From Terriglobia bacterium (GTDB lineage: Bacteria > Acidobacteriota > Terriglobia > Acidiferrales > UBA7541), in contig JAIMAG010000013.1 in the NCBI GenBank assembly GCA_023512135.1, forward strand, positions 1 to 64,000: DNA of 64,000 nucleotides. The letters are read 5' to 3'. Numbering within the stretch: position 1 is the stretch's first letter; each line of letters begins with the position of its first letter. The position numbers and the translations under genes were made by a program. Positions 7,503 through 15,202 of the stretch are shown piece by piece. The notes beneath the pieces were generated by a model. It was not told where the DNA came from. It searched no databases and saw nothing but the letters and a program-made list of their open reading frames with translations.

Positions 7503-10031
7503 TCAGCTCCCCAGCGATTTCACCGCGGCTTCCAGCGCGCGCGTGATTTCCTCCGGGTCGCTATCCGGGGGGAAATGGAGCGCGGGGCCGATGGTCACGC
7601 GCACGGTGCCCGGCCGGGCCCAGCGCTGCCGCCGTTGCTTCAGCGCAAACAGGCCATCGATGCGCATGGGCAGAACGGGCAGGCGCAGGTTCGCAGCCAG
7701 GATGCCGATGCCGGTGCGGAACGGTCCGATCGAGCCATCGCGGGTCAGCCGGCCTTCGGGAAACACGAGCAGACTGTAGCCCCGGTCCACGCACTCTCCT
7801 GCATAGCGGAAACTCTGGCGGAAGCCGGCGCGGGTCGGCAGCGGAAAGACGTTGAACAGCGCGACCACGAGCACATAGCTGATGCGGTCGAGCCAGCCGC
7901 GCAGCACGCCGCGGGTCGGCGGCGGAGTGCGCATGTCGCGCAGGCGTTCGCCTTCCATGGCTACAGCCAGGCGGTGCCGCAGGGGGGCGGGCAGTGCGGC
8001 CAAAATGAAGCCGATGTCCGCGCGCGTGACGTGGTTCGAAACCACCAGCAGCGGCCCGCGGAGCCCGCGGAGGTGTTCGCGTCCGCGGATTGCCGGCCGC
8101 GCCAGCACCATCGTGGCCGGCCAGACGAGCAGGTAATAGACCAGCAGGCGCAACCAGGTGACCGGCCACCGCTGCGCCCAGCGCGGATAGACAAATTCGG
8201 CGCGCGGCGCAGCAGGCTGGCGCAGCATCTGCTCGACTTCGCCGATGGTGATGGCTTCGGTGAAGCGCGCTTCGCTCAGGTCCACCTGAAAGCGGTCTTC
8301 GAGCGCGCTGAGCAGCTCGACGCGGTCAATCGAGCTGAGATTCAGGTCGGCGCCGAGCCGGGCGTCGGGATCGAGCGCCCCGGGAGCGCGACCGGTAACG
8401 CGCGCGATCAGCTCCGCCAGTGCGCCGGAAGCCGGCTGGGCCACCGCGCGATCACCGAAAGCCGCCGCGACGGCCTGCTGGATTTCCCCCAGGCGCGGCT
8501 TCTGCGTGGGCGTGCGGGGAAAGTCTTCTTCCGGCCAGACGTGCCAGTGGCGAATCTGCTGGAAGTCGGCCAGTTCGGCGTTGGCGCGGCGAACGACGGC
8601 TTCCGGGTCGGCGCCGTTGCGCAGCAGCAGTACGGCACAAGGCTCGGCATTGCCCTCCCGTTCGATGCCGATGACGACTGCGTCCCGCACTTCCGGTTGC
8701 CGGCGCAACACCGCTTCCAGGTCTTCCGGATAGATGTTCAACCCGGCCGGCGTGACGATGACATTTTTTCGCCGGCCCTTGAAATAGAGATGTCCTTCCG
8801 CATCCAGCGCGCCAAGGTCGCCGGTGTGAAACCAGCCGTCCTCGCCGAGCACCGGCTGCAACTGCTGTCCGGTCCAGTACCCGGCGGCGACGCTCTCCCC
8901 GCGCACGAGAATTTCTCCGTTTTCGCTGAGCTTGATTTCCCGGCCGGGCAGGGCCTTGCCGATGGAACCTTTGCTGAGCCGGAAGGGATGATTCACGCTG
9001 ATCAGCGAGGTCGTTTCCGTGAGTCCGTAGCCCTGGATGACGGCATAGCCGAGGCGGGTCCAGAACTCCTCGGTGGCGGCGTCGAGGGTGGCCCCGCCGG
9101 AAACAAACGCCCAGAACTTCCAGCCGAAGCGACGGTGGATGCTGCGGAAACGCCACCAGCGCCACCAGAAGCGTTCTCCGGCTGCGGCGTGATACTGCTT
9201 CCAGAAACGATCCAGGCGGCCATCGGCTTCCAGATCCCGCAGCAGTTTCTGCTGAAGGGTTTTCAGCAGGTGCGGCACGGTGACCAACACCGAAATGCGT
9301 TGCTGGCGGATGGTTTCGATGATTTCGGCAGGATTCAGTGCCGGTGCGAACGTCACCGTGCCGCCGAGCAGCGGCGGCAGGAACAAACCGAGGAACTGGC
9401 CGAAGACGTGGCTGAGCGGCAGCAACGTCAGAAACCGAATGGGGTGGACGATGCGCTCGTACTTCAGGTAGGGGCGGATCTGCTCTTCGAGCGGTTCCAG
9501 GTTCGCCAGAATGTTGCCGTGGGTGAGCACCACGCCGCGGGGCTCTGCGGTGGTGCCGGAGGTGAACACAATCTGCACCGGGTCCTGGCGGCGCAGTTCC
9601 GGAGTGGACGGGGCCGCAGCGGGGTGCTGCTGGATGATTTCAGGCAGCTCTTCCAGCGACAGGTTCGGCCGGTTGGCGATGTGAGGGCTTAGGCCTCGGG
9701 CACATACCACGAGCCGTGCGTCTACCTGCTCGGCTACGCGGCGGGCGAAGTCCGGCGCCGCGATGCGGTCCATGGGCACCACCACCGCCCCGCGAAGCAA
9801 ACAGCCCCAGAACGCCGCCACCCACGCCGCAGAGTTTTCGCCCCACAGCAGGACACGGTCGCCCCGGCCGATACCGCGGACTTCCAGCTCGTACGCAAAC
9901 TGTCGGGCCCAGCGGAGCAGTTCGCGGTAGCGTACGCGGGACCAACGGTAGCCGCGGCGCTCGGCCACGGCGACATCGCTGCCGTAGCGTTCGAAATAGA
10001 CCAGATATTCCGTCAGTGCCGTCCGCGCCAT
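7503..10031 (-). CDS. Three-domain acyl-ACP synthetase / acyl carrier / 1-acylglycerophosphate acyltransferase
   Basis: An 842-residue fusion. Residues about 1-520 are an AMP-forming acyl-activating enzyme (VFTSGTTAEPRGVVLTHGN near 155, YGLTETTS and the GWFHTGDLG motif). Residues about 525-605 are an acyl carrier domain whose attachment Ser lies in LNLSSIDRVELLSALED (Ser 566/567). After one hydrophobic segment (about 625-645), residues 655-842 are a PlsC-type acyltransferase with NHVTRAD (His 667, Asp 672) and FPEGRL near 758. The protein could activate a free fatty acid, load it on its own carrier domain and place it on a lysophospholipid, as E. coli Aas does without a carrier domain. The start is ATG 10031; the upstream in-frame extension is antisense to the PQQ gene and is rejected. 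The promoter at 10047-10055 leaves a leader of only about 9 bases. Confidence 0.85.
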   Translation of the reverse strand: MARTALTEYLVYFERYGSDVAVAERRGYRWSRVRYRELLRWARQFAYELEVRGIGRGDRVLLWGENSAAWVAAFWGCLLRGAVVVPMDRIAAPDFARRVAEQVDARLVVCARGLSPHIANRPNLSLEELPEIIQQHPAAAPSTPELRRQDPVQIVFTSGTTAEPRGVVLTHGNILANLEPLEEQIRPYLKYERIVHPIRFLTLLPLSHVFGQFLGLFLPPLLGGTVTFAPALNPAEIIETIRQQRISVLVTVPHLLKTLQQKLLRDLEADGRLDRFWKQYHAAAGERFWWRWWRFRSIHRRFGWKFWAFVSGGATLDAATEEFWTRLGYAVIQGYGLTETTSLISVNHPFRLSKGSIGKALPGREIKLSENGEILVRGESVAAGYWTGQQLQPVLGEDGWFHTGDLGALDAEGHLYFKGRRKNVIVTPAGLNIYPEDLEAVLRRQPEVRDAVVIGIEREGNAEPCAVLLLRNGADPEAVVRRANAELADFQQIRHWHVWPEEDFPRTPTQKPRLGEIQQAVAAAFGDRAVAQPASGALAELIARVTGRAPGALDPDARLGADLNLSSIDRVELLSALEDRFQVDLSEARFTEAITIGEVEQMLRQPAAPRAEFVYPRWAQRWPVTWLRLLVYYLLVWPATMVLARPAIRGREHLRGLRGPLLVVSNHVTRADIGFILAALPAPLRHRLAVAMEGERLRDMRTPPPTRGVLRGWLDRISYVLVVALFNVFPLPTRAGFRQSFRYAGECVDRGYSLLVFPEGRLTRDGSIGPFRTGIGILAANLRLPVLPMRIDGLFALKQRRQRWARPGTVRVTIGPALHFPPDSDPEEITRALEAAVKSLGS

Positions 10032-10046
10032 CGAGCCAATTTTCCC

Positions 10047-10055
10047 ATGGTAGCA
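10047..10055 (-). promoter_or_regulatory. Extended -10 promoter of the acyltransferase fusion gene
   Basis: Minus-strand TGC followed by TACCAT. The predicted start site is near 10040, 9 bases before ATG 10031. No clear -35 is seen, as usual for extended -10 promoters. Confidence 0.45.
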
Positions 10056-10114
10056 GGTGCGCGGGTAAGGATATCGAGGCGAAAAAGGTCTTTCTGCTGC
10101 CGGCGCATCCCAGA

Positions 10115-10120
10115 TAGAAT
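10115..10120 (+). promoter_or_regulatory. -10 element of the PQQ dehydrogenase gene
   Basis: TAGAAT at 10115-10120 puts the transcription start at about 10127, on the GTG start codon at 10126, so the message would be leaderless. The -35 region is not recognisable. Confidence 0.4.
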
Positions 10121-10125
10121 GCAGG

Positions 10126-11367
10126 GTGCTCAGCCCCCGGGCGTCTTCTGTGGACAATCGTTCGGCGACAGAAGGAATCGGCAAGTGCGCTGCCGGCGCG
10201 CGTGCCGTCGCGCTTTTGCTTGCCGCGCTGCTGTGGAGCTGCGGTGCCGGCGGGGACGGCAGCAGCGCTCCGCCACCACCCCCGCCGCCGGGACCGCTCC
10301 AGGTCACCCTGGAAACGGTAACGAGCAGTGTGGCGGCTCCCGTAGACCTGCAGAATGCTGGGGACGGGTCGGGGCGACTGTTCATCGTCGAGCGGCGCGG
10401 CACGATTCGCATCTTCCGCAACGGTACGCTCGAGGCCGGTTTTTTCCTGGACATTTCCAGCCGGGTGGACACGCAAGGTGAAGGCGGGCTGCTGGGCCTG
10501 GCGTTTCATCCCGCGTTTGCGCAGAATCGGCGCTTCTTCGTGCACTACACCACGACGAGCAGCCCGCTGCGCACCGTGATTTCCGAGTTTCGAGTTTCTG
10601 CCACCAATCCGAATGTGGCGGACCCGGCAGAAACTGTGCTGCTCACCCTGGAACAACCGTTCAGCAACCACAACGGCGGGCAGATCGCGTTCGGGCCGGA
10701 CGGATTCCTGTATATCGCGCTCGGCGACGGCGGCGGCGCCGGCGATCCGCTGGGCAACGGGCAGCGGCTGGATACCCTGCTCGGGAAACTGCTGCGCATC
10801 GATGTGAACCGCCAGGACCCGGGCAGGAATTACGCGATTCCGCCGGACAATCCGTTCGCAGGCCAGGGGAACGCCCGGGGCGAGATCTGGGCCTACGGGC
10901 TGCGCAATCCCTGGCGCTTTTCGTTTGACCGCGCGACCGGCCGGCTGTTCCTGGCCGATGTCGGACAGGATCGGTTCGAAGAAATCAATCTGATTGCGCG
11001 CGGAGGCAACTACGGCTGGAATGTGATGGAAGGCCGGCAGTGTTTTCAGCCCCCTTCGGGATGTAACACCTCCGGGCTGGCGTTACCCATTTTTGATTAC
11101 GGGCACAGCGACGGGGAGTCGGTCACGGGAGGCTATGTGTACCGGGGAGCGCAGATTCCGCGGCTGGTCGGCGTCTATGTGTTCGGGGATTTTATTTCCG
11201 GAGTGATCTGGGGGCTCCAGCAGGACGCACAGGGCAACTGGCAACGAACCGAGCTGGTGCGAAGTGGGCGCCGGATCACTTCGTTCGGAGTGGACGAGCA
11301 GGGAGAAATGTACGTGGCGGACATCGGCGGCAGCGTGTTGCGCCTGCGCGAAGTCACAACCCCGTAG
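10126..11367 (+). CDS. PQQ-dependent sugar dehydrogenase-like lipoprotein (soluble Asd/YliI type)
   Basis: A 413-residue six-bladed beta-propeller protein of the soluble glucose/aldose sugar dehydrogenase family, which oxidises sugars to lactones with pyrroloquinoline quinone. The N-terminus carries a lipoprotein signal (VALLLAALLWSCGAG; Cys at about residue 39) and then a proline-rich linker. Family marks are RLFIVERRGTIRI, GGLLGLAFHP (with the catalytic-base His), NHNGGQIAFGPDGFLYIALGDGGG, GLRNPWRFSFD and GGNYGWNVMEG. It would sit in the outer or cytoplasmic membrane facing the periplasm. No PQQ synthesis genes are nearby, so the cofactor is either made elsewhere or scavenged. The GTG start is predicted to be leaderless. 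Confidence 0.87.
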   Translation: MLSPRASSVDNRSATEGIGKCAAGARAVALLLAALLWSCGAGGDGSSAPPPPPPPGPLQVTLETVTSSVAAPVDLQNAGDGSGRLFIVERRGTIRIFRNGTLEAGFFLDISSRVDTQGEGGLLGLAFHPAFAQNRRFFVHYTTTSSPLRTVISEFRVSATNPNVADPAETVLLTLEQPFSNHNGGQIAFGPDGFLYIALGDGGGAGDPLGNGQRLDTLLGKLLRIDVNRQDPGRNYAIPPDNPFAGQGNARGEIWAYGLRNPWRFSFDRATGRLFLADVGQDRFEEINLIARGGNYGWNVMEGRQCFQPPSGCNTSGLALPIFDYGHSDGESVTGGYVYRGAQIPRLVGVYVFGDFISGVIWGLQQDAQGNWQRTELVRSGRRITSFGVDEQGEMYVADIGGSVLRLREVTTP

Positions 11368-11458
11368 CCGCATGCGCCCCGGCAGCGGGATGGGCCGGTT
11401 CGCGCGAGCGTGCAACGGTGCGGGTTGGCGATTAGGACACGGCACGCGCCAGGCCCGG

Positions 11459-11487
11459 TTGACCTGGAAAAGGATGTCGAAGATAGT
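11459..11487 (+). promoter_or_regulatory. Promoter of the PilZ gene
   Basis: TTGACC (11459-11464), a 17-base spacer and GATAGT (11482-11487), with a predicted start near 11494. This excludes the more upstream ATG at 11410 and supports ATG 11521 as the start of the PilZ protein. Confidence 0.6.
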
Positions 11488-11520
11488 TGGCGGTGCAGCG
11501 AAATTGTTTGTCTTTCGGGC

Positions 11521-12018
11521 ATGGGGGCATCCGTGAGCGCTGCGAAAGACCGAAATCTTCTTTCGTTTTTGCGACCGAACGTTGCGGAATCCCCGACCAG
11601 TGAGGCGCCCGCCGAGCGAAGCCGCAGCCGGGGATTTTCTCGCGTACCCACCCATGTGATCGGCGTCGCGGCCGAGCGACGGCAGTATCCGCGTGCGGCC
11701 CTTCGGCTGCCCTTGCAGGTGCGTCGTGTGGCCGGACAAACCGGGGCAGTACGGGGCAGTTTGCTGACCCGCGATATCAGCTCGAGCGGGGTTTACTTTC
11801 TCTGTCCGGAACGAATCGAACCGGGCACTCCGGTCGAGATGGAGATCAGCATCATCCAGCGCCCGTTCGGCCGCGGCAGCGTGCGCATGCGCACTGAAGC
11901 GCGCATCGTGCGCGTCGATCCGGCCGGTGAGGGCGGCTGGCACGGGCTGGCCGCAGAATTCGAAGACATCAGCTTCTATCGTGACGACGCATTTCCCTCC
12001 GGCTTGTCTGAGCGCTGA
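11521..12018 (+). CDS. PilZ-domain protein (probable cyclic-di-GMP effector)
   Basis: A 165-residue protein with an unstructured N-terminal third and a PilZ domain at about residues 55-155. Both parts of the c-di-GMP site are visible: the RxxxR motif in ERRQYPRAALRL and the (D/N)xSxxG motif in TRDISSSGVYF. PilZ proteins switch motility, exopolysaccharide or secretion machinery when c-di-GMP binds. There is no other domain, so it must act through a partner. The start is set by the promoter at 11459-11487, although no strong ribosome site precedes ATG 11521. A HAD phosphatase gene follows after 20 bases. Confidence 0.85.
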   Translation: MGASVSAAKDRNLLSFLRPNVAESPTSEAPAERSRSRGFSRVPTHVIGVAAERRQYPRAALRLPLQVRRVAGQTGAVRGSLLTRDISSSGVYFLCPERIEPGTPVEMEISIIQRPFGRGSVRMRTEARIVRVDPAGEGGWHGLAAEFEDISFYRDDAFPSGLSER

Positions 12019-12038
12019 GTTCTGCATACCATCCGAGG

Positions 12039-12785
12039 ATGTCTGACCGGCCTCCAGGCAGGCTGCGTGCGGTGCTGTTCGACTGGGACGGCACACTGCT
12101 CGATTCCTACCGCGCCGATGTGCATGCCTATCTGGGGATGTTTGCCGCTCTGGGGGTGCGCTGGGGTGAGCGCGAGCTGCGACGGCATTACTCACCAGAC
12201 TGGCACCGCATCTATCGAGCCGCCCATATTCCGCCGCAGCGCTGGGACGAGGCGGATCGGCTGTGGGCCCGTTTTTACCGTCAGCAGCGGCCCCGGTTGC
12301 TCCCCGGGGCGCGTCGGGTAGTGCACTGGGTGGCCCGGCGGTACCGGGTGGCGCTGGTGACGAGCGGCCATCGTGCGCGGGTCGAACGGCAGTTGCGGGC
12401 GTTCGGCTGGGAGCGCGTGTTTGCCGTGCGCATCTGCTGCGAGGATGCCGCACAGCGCAAGCCGCATCCCGAGCCGCTGCAGCAGGCGCTGCATCGGCTG
12501 GACGTGGCCGCTGCCGAATGCATCTACGTCGGCGACGCGCCCGAAGATGTGCAGATGGCCCGTCGCGCGGGCGTCTGCGCGGTCGGTGTCCTCGGTCCGT
12601 TCCCCACGCATCGCAGGCTGCGGGCCGCGCGTCCGGATGTGCTGCTACGCTCGTTGCGCGAGCTGCCGGCACTGCTGCGGGACAGATTCCGGCAGGATGG
12701 AACGCCGCGTCAGGACTGCGGCCGCACCGCCGCCGGACGCGCCTGGCGCACCGCTTCCCGCAGGGGTTCGGGCAGCGGTGTATAG
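12039..12785 (+). CDS. HAD-superfamily phosphatase (phosphoglycolate phosphatase-like)
   Basis: A 248-residue haloacid dehalogenase-type hydrolase with motif I LFDWDGTLLDS (nucleophile Asp), an alpha-helical cap at about residues 20-85, motif II LVTSGH, motif III Lys in AQRKPHPEPL and motif IV YVGDAPEDVQMARRAG. It resembles Gph and PpaX subfamily enzymes that dephosphorylate small metabolites such as 2-phosphoglycolate. TACCAT at 12027-12032 predicts a transcript starting on the ATG itself. The last 76 bases overlap the 3' end of the opposite-strand gene; the tail after about residue 215 (Arg/Gly-rich) is not family-like and arises where the two genes run into each other. Confidence 0.82.
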   Translation: MSDRPPGRLRAVLFDWDGTLLDSYRADVHAYLGMFAALGVRWGERELRRHYSPDWHRIYRAAHIPPQRWDEADRLWARFYRQQRPRLLPGARRVVHWVARRYRVALVTSGHRARVERQLRAFGWERVFAVRICCEDAAQRKPHPEPLQQALHRLDVAAAECIYVGDAPEDVQMARRAGVCAVGVLGPFPTHRRLRAARPDVLLRSLRELPALLRDRFRQDGTPRQDCGRTAAGRAWRTASRRGSGSGV

Positions 12786-13552
12786 TCGGTGTAGCGCACG
12801 GTCAGGCGCAGGCGCGCTTCGCCCGCTTCCGACTTCAGCCACTCTTCCGAACGAACAAAGGTGGGAAACCAGAGCGTCTCACCCACATTTTCCCGATACA
12901 CCTCGAAACGGCGGAACAGGGCGGGGCGGCCCGGATCTTCCGCTTCGGCAACGTATTCGCCGTGCCAGCGCACGATGGCGAAGTCGCGGTCGTCCACCCA
13001 GACAACGCCGTCGAAGAAGCGGCGCTGGCGGCTCAACTGTTTCGGCTGTACGCGAAAGGAGAAGGTGGTCAGCTCGTCGAGCGGGCGCTGGCCCAGATAG
13101 GTGATCTCGTAGTGCTCGATTTCGCCCGCGGGGAGAGGAAACAGCGGCAGGGTGAGCAGCTCCTGCACGTCTTCCAGGCTCAGGGTGGCACGCTGCAGCG
13201 TAGATTTCGGCTCCGCGTCCAGACGGATGGAACGCTCCCCGCGCTCATTCACCAGAAGGCGGCCAACCAGTTCGTAGACGCCTGCTGGCTGGTCAGCCTC
13301 GTCGAATTCCTGCACGCGAAGGCTCACCCGGAACGAAAATTCTTGCTGCTGGTCCCGCAGGGCGGTTTCTTTTTCCGCGAACCGTCGGATGATTTCTTCG
13401 GCCGGAATCGGGGGAGGCTCCGGCGCGGGCGTGCGCGGCACGCGCATCACCTTGGGCGGCTCGGGGGGTTTCAGCGGGCCGGGTTTGGACTGCTGCGGCG
13501 TGGCTGCCGCAGCCAGCAGGAGGACCACCAACCACGGGAGAATTCGAGGCAT
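12710..13552 (-). CDS. Secreted LolA-like protein of unknown function
   Basis: A 280-residue protein with a signal peptide (ILPWLVVLLLAAAATPQQ), a proline-rich linker to residue 50 and a beta-rich domain in which strands alternate as in LolA/LolB-type lipoprotein-sorting folds (for example YEITYLGQRPLDELTTFSFRV, FFDGVVWVDDRDFAIVRWHG, LWFPTFVRSEE). It is likely periplasmic and may carry a lipid or lipoprotein, but no catalytic or binding motif is seen. Its 3' end overlaps the convergent HAD gene by 76 bases. The family assignment rests on overall strand pattern and is weak; a plain 'conserved secreted protein' is the safe reading. Confidence 0.7.
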   Translation of the reverse strand: MPRILPWLVVLLLAAAATPQQSKPGPLKPPEPPKVMRVPRTPAPEPPPIPAEEIIRRFAEKETALRDQQQEFSFRVSLRVQEFDEADQPAGVYELVGRLLVNERGERSIRLDAEPKSTLQRATLSLEDVQELLTLPLFPLPAGEIEHYEITYLGQRPLDELTTFSFRVQPKQLSRQRRFFDGVVWVDDRDFAIVRWHGEYVAEAEDPGRPALFRRFEVYRENVGETLWFPTFVRSEEWLKSEAGEARLRLTVRYTDYTPLPEPLREAVRQARPAAVRPQS

Positions 13553-13727
13553 GGCTCCGGATGAGTACGATGCGCCGCGACCGGGCCGCGTGGCTTCGGT
13601 CAGCTGGGCGCGTCAGCGTTCCAGCCCATAATAGCGCACCTGACCGGGCAACGACAGACGCATCGCCGGGCCGGCGCTCGAGGCCAGCGAGCGCAGAGAC
13701 CAGAGCCTGCAGGGAACGGCGCCGCTC

Positions 13728-13736
13728 TGGTAGAAT
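13728..13736 (+). promoter_or_regulatory. Extended -10 promoter of the acylphosphatase gene
   Basis: TGG followed by TAGAAT (13731-13736). The predicted start site is near 13743, only about 5 bases before ATG 13748. Confidence 0.5.
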
Positions 13737-13747
13737 CGCACGGCATT

Positions 13748-14044
13748 ATGAGCGAAGTGCGGCTGGCACGGCGGTACTACGTCTCGGGAATCGTGCAGGG
13801 AGTGGGGTACCGGTTTTTTGTCGAGCGGGAGGCGCGCCGGCTGGGCCTGGCCGGCTATGTGAAAAATCTTCGTGATGGCCGTGTGGAAGTGTATGCCATC
13901 GGCACACCCGAGCAGTTGCGACAGCTCGCGGTGCAACTGAAGCGGGGGCCCGCTCTGGCCAGCGTGGAGGCTGTCGCCGAAACCGAAGCGACGCTGGAAC
14001 CTGCCTACACGCAGGGTTTTTCCATCGAGCATGACTGGTCGTGA
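13748..14044 (+). CDS. acyP: Acylphosphatase
   Basis: A 98-residue small enzyme that hydrolyses acyl phosphates such as acetyl phosphate or carbamoyl phosphate. The signature GIVQGVGYRFFVEREA carries the phosphate-binding loop and catalytic Arg, and the second motif GYVKNLRDGRVEVYAIG carries the catalytic Asn. The length is typical of the family. The leader is predicted to be about 5 bases without a ribosome site. The apt gene follows after 33 bases on the same strand, perhaps cotranscribed. Confidence 0.93.
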   Translation: MSEVRLARRYYVSGIVQGVGYRFFVEREARRLGLAGYVKNLRDGRVEVYAIGTPEQLRQLAVQLKRGPALASVEAVAETEATLEPAYTQGFSIEHDWS

Positions 14045-14077
14045 CATCTTGCCCCTGGGAGGAACGAAGGAGCCTGC

Positions 14078-14599
14078 ATGGACGAGTTGAAGCGATTGAT
14101 TCGCGAAATCCCGGATTGGCCGAAGCCGGGAATTCTGTTCTACGACCTGACCACGTTGCTGAAAGACAAGCAGGGCTTCCGGACGTTGATTGATAAACTT
14201 TCCGAGCACTACAACGGTCGGCAGGTGGATATCGTCGTCGGCGTCGAGGCCCGCGGATTCATTTTTGCTCCGGCACTGGCCTATCGTCTCGGAGCCGGCT
14301 TTGTGCCGGTGCGGAAGCCGAACAAGCTGCCCTGGAAGACGGCGCGGGTACAGTACGAGCTCGAGTACGGCACCGATGCCCTGGAGATTCACCAGGATGC
14401 TGTCCTACCCGGCCAGCGCGTGCTGATCTGTGACGATTTGCTGGCCACCGGCGGCACAGCGGCTGCCGCCGTTCGCCTGGTGCGGGAGCTGGGCGGAGAA
14501 GTCATCGGTGCGGGCTTCGCCGTCGAGCTGCTGTTCCTGAAGGGTCGCGAAAAACTGAAGGGCGTAGACGTCTTCTCTCTGGTGCAGTACGAGAAGTGA
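14078..14599 (+). CDS. apt: Adenine phosphoribosyltransferase
   Basis: A 173-residue type I phosphoribosyltransferase that salvages adenine to AMP with PRPP. Visible marks are [18 protein letters not shown], the [20 protein letters not shown] hood region, RKPNKLPW and the PRPP loop [14 protein letters not shown]. The ribosome site AAGGAG lies 6 bases before the ATG. The PRPP donor enzyme Prs is encoded near 30 kb. The start and length match the family. Confidence 0.95.
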   Translation: MDELKRLIREIPDWPKPGILFYDLTTLLKDKQGFRTLIDKLSEHYNGRQVDIVVGVEARGFIFAPALAYRLGAGFVPVRKPNKLPWKTARVQYELEYGTDALEIHQDAVLPGQRVLICDDLLATGGTAAAAVRLVRELGGEVIGAGFAVELLFLKGREKLKGVDVFSLVQYEK

Positions 14600-14681
14600 A
14601 TGGCGGAACCGGCAACAGCCGCGGTGCGGACAGATGCATCCGGGCGGGATTCACGAATCCGATGCCGCAGTGGAGGTCCAC

Positions 14682-15105
14682 ATGGGCGAAATCGTACCTA
14701 CGGCAAGGATGCGCATCGTGGAGAGGCAACGGCCGCTGCGTTTCGGCGTGCACGCCGGCTATGTGTCGTGCTGCAAGGTCAAGCCGGCCGAGCCGCTGCC
14801 GGCTGCGATTGACCACTTGCTCGCGGCACTCGCGGGTTGACTGACCGGCACCCTGGCTGGAGCACTGCAAGCGCGGAATTTCCGCGGCCAACAATCTGGA
14901 AGCCGAAGTCACGGGCCGCATCGAAACAGAAGAAAAGCTGATTCGCGTCACCGCGGTCGAGTTGCACTACCGGCTGAAAATCCCGCAGGGGAAGCGCGCC
15001 GGAGCCGACCGCACGCTCGCCATCCACGAACGCTACTGCCCGGTGCACCAGAGCATCTAGCGAGGCTTCGCGGTGCAATGGTCGGCCGAAATCGAGGAAG
15101 GCTAG
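14682..15105 (+). pseudogene. OsmC-family gene, disrupted; first stop is TGA at the catalytic Cys position
   Basis: Pieces of an OsmC/Ohr-like thiol peroxidase can be read in two frames. From ATG 14682 (GGAGGT just upstream) the frame gives MGEIVPTARMRIVERQRPLR...AIDHLLAALAG and then meets TGA at 14838-14840 (codon 53), precisely where OsmC proteins have their first catalytic cysteine (LLAALAG-C-LTGTL). The same frame continues LTGTLAGALQAR. Homology then moves to the +1 frame (GISAANNLEAEVTGRIETEE, then ERYCPVHQSI with the second Cys), where a TAG at 15058 replaces an expected Gln before RGFAVQWSAEIEEG and the natural end at 15103-15105. One TGA, one frameshift and one TAG make a decayed gene the simplest reading. 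Because selA is present in this genome, the TGA may once have encoded selenocysteine. Confidence 0.7.
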
Positions 15106-15202
15106 CCGGACGCAGTTGCGCGTTTCCGTTCGACCTCGCAGTCGGCGGTCACGCCTGCAGCGAGGCTGGCCTGCAGCCATCCCTCCCCATGCCTGAGCCG
15201 TT

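Noticed and set aside
11410-11520. Upstream start for the PilZ protein
   Set aside because: A good promoter (TTGACC-17-GATAGT) lies inside this stretch, so it is not translated.
14841-14880. Bacterial SECIS after the OsmC TGA
   Set aside because: Only a weak 5-bp stem with a 6-base loop is found, without a clear bulged U and GU-rich apical loop; not enough to annotate.
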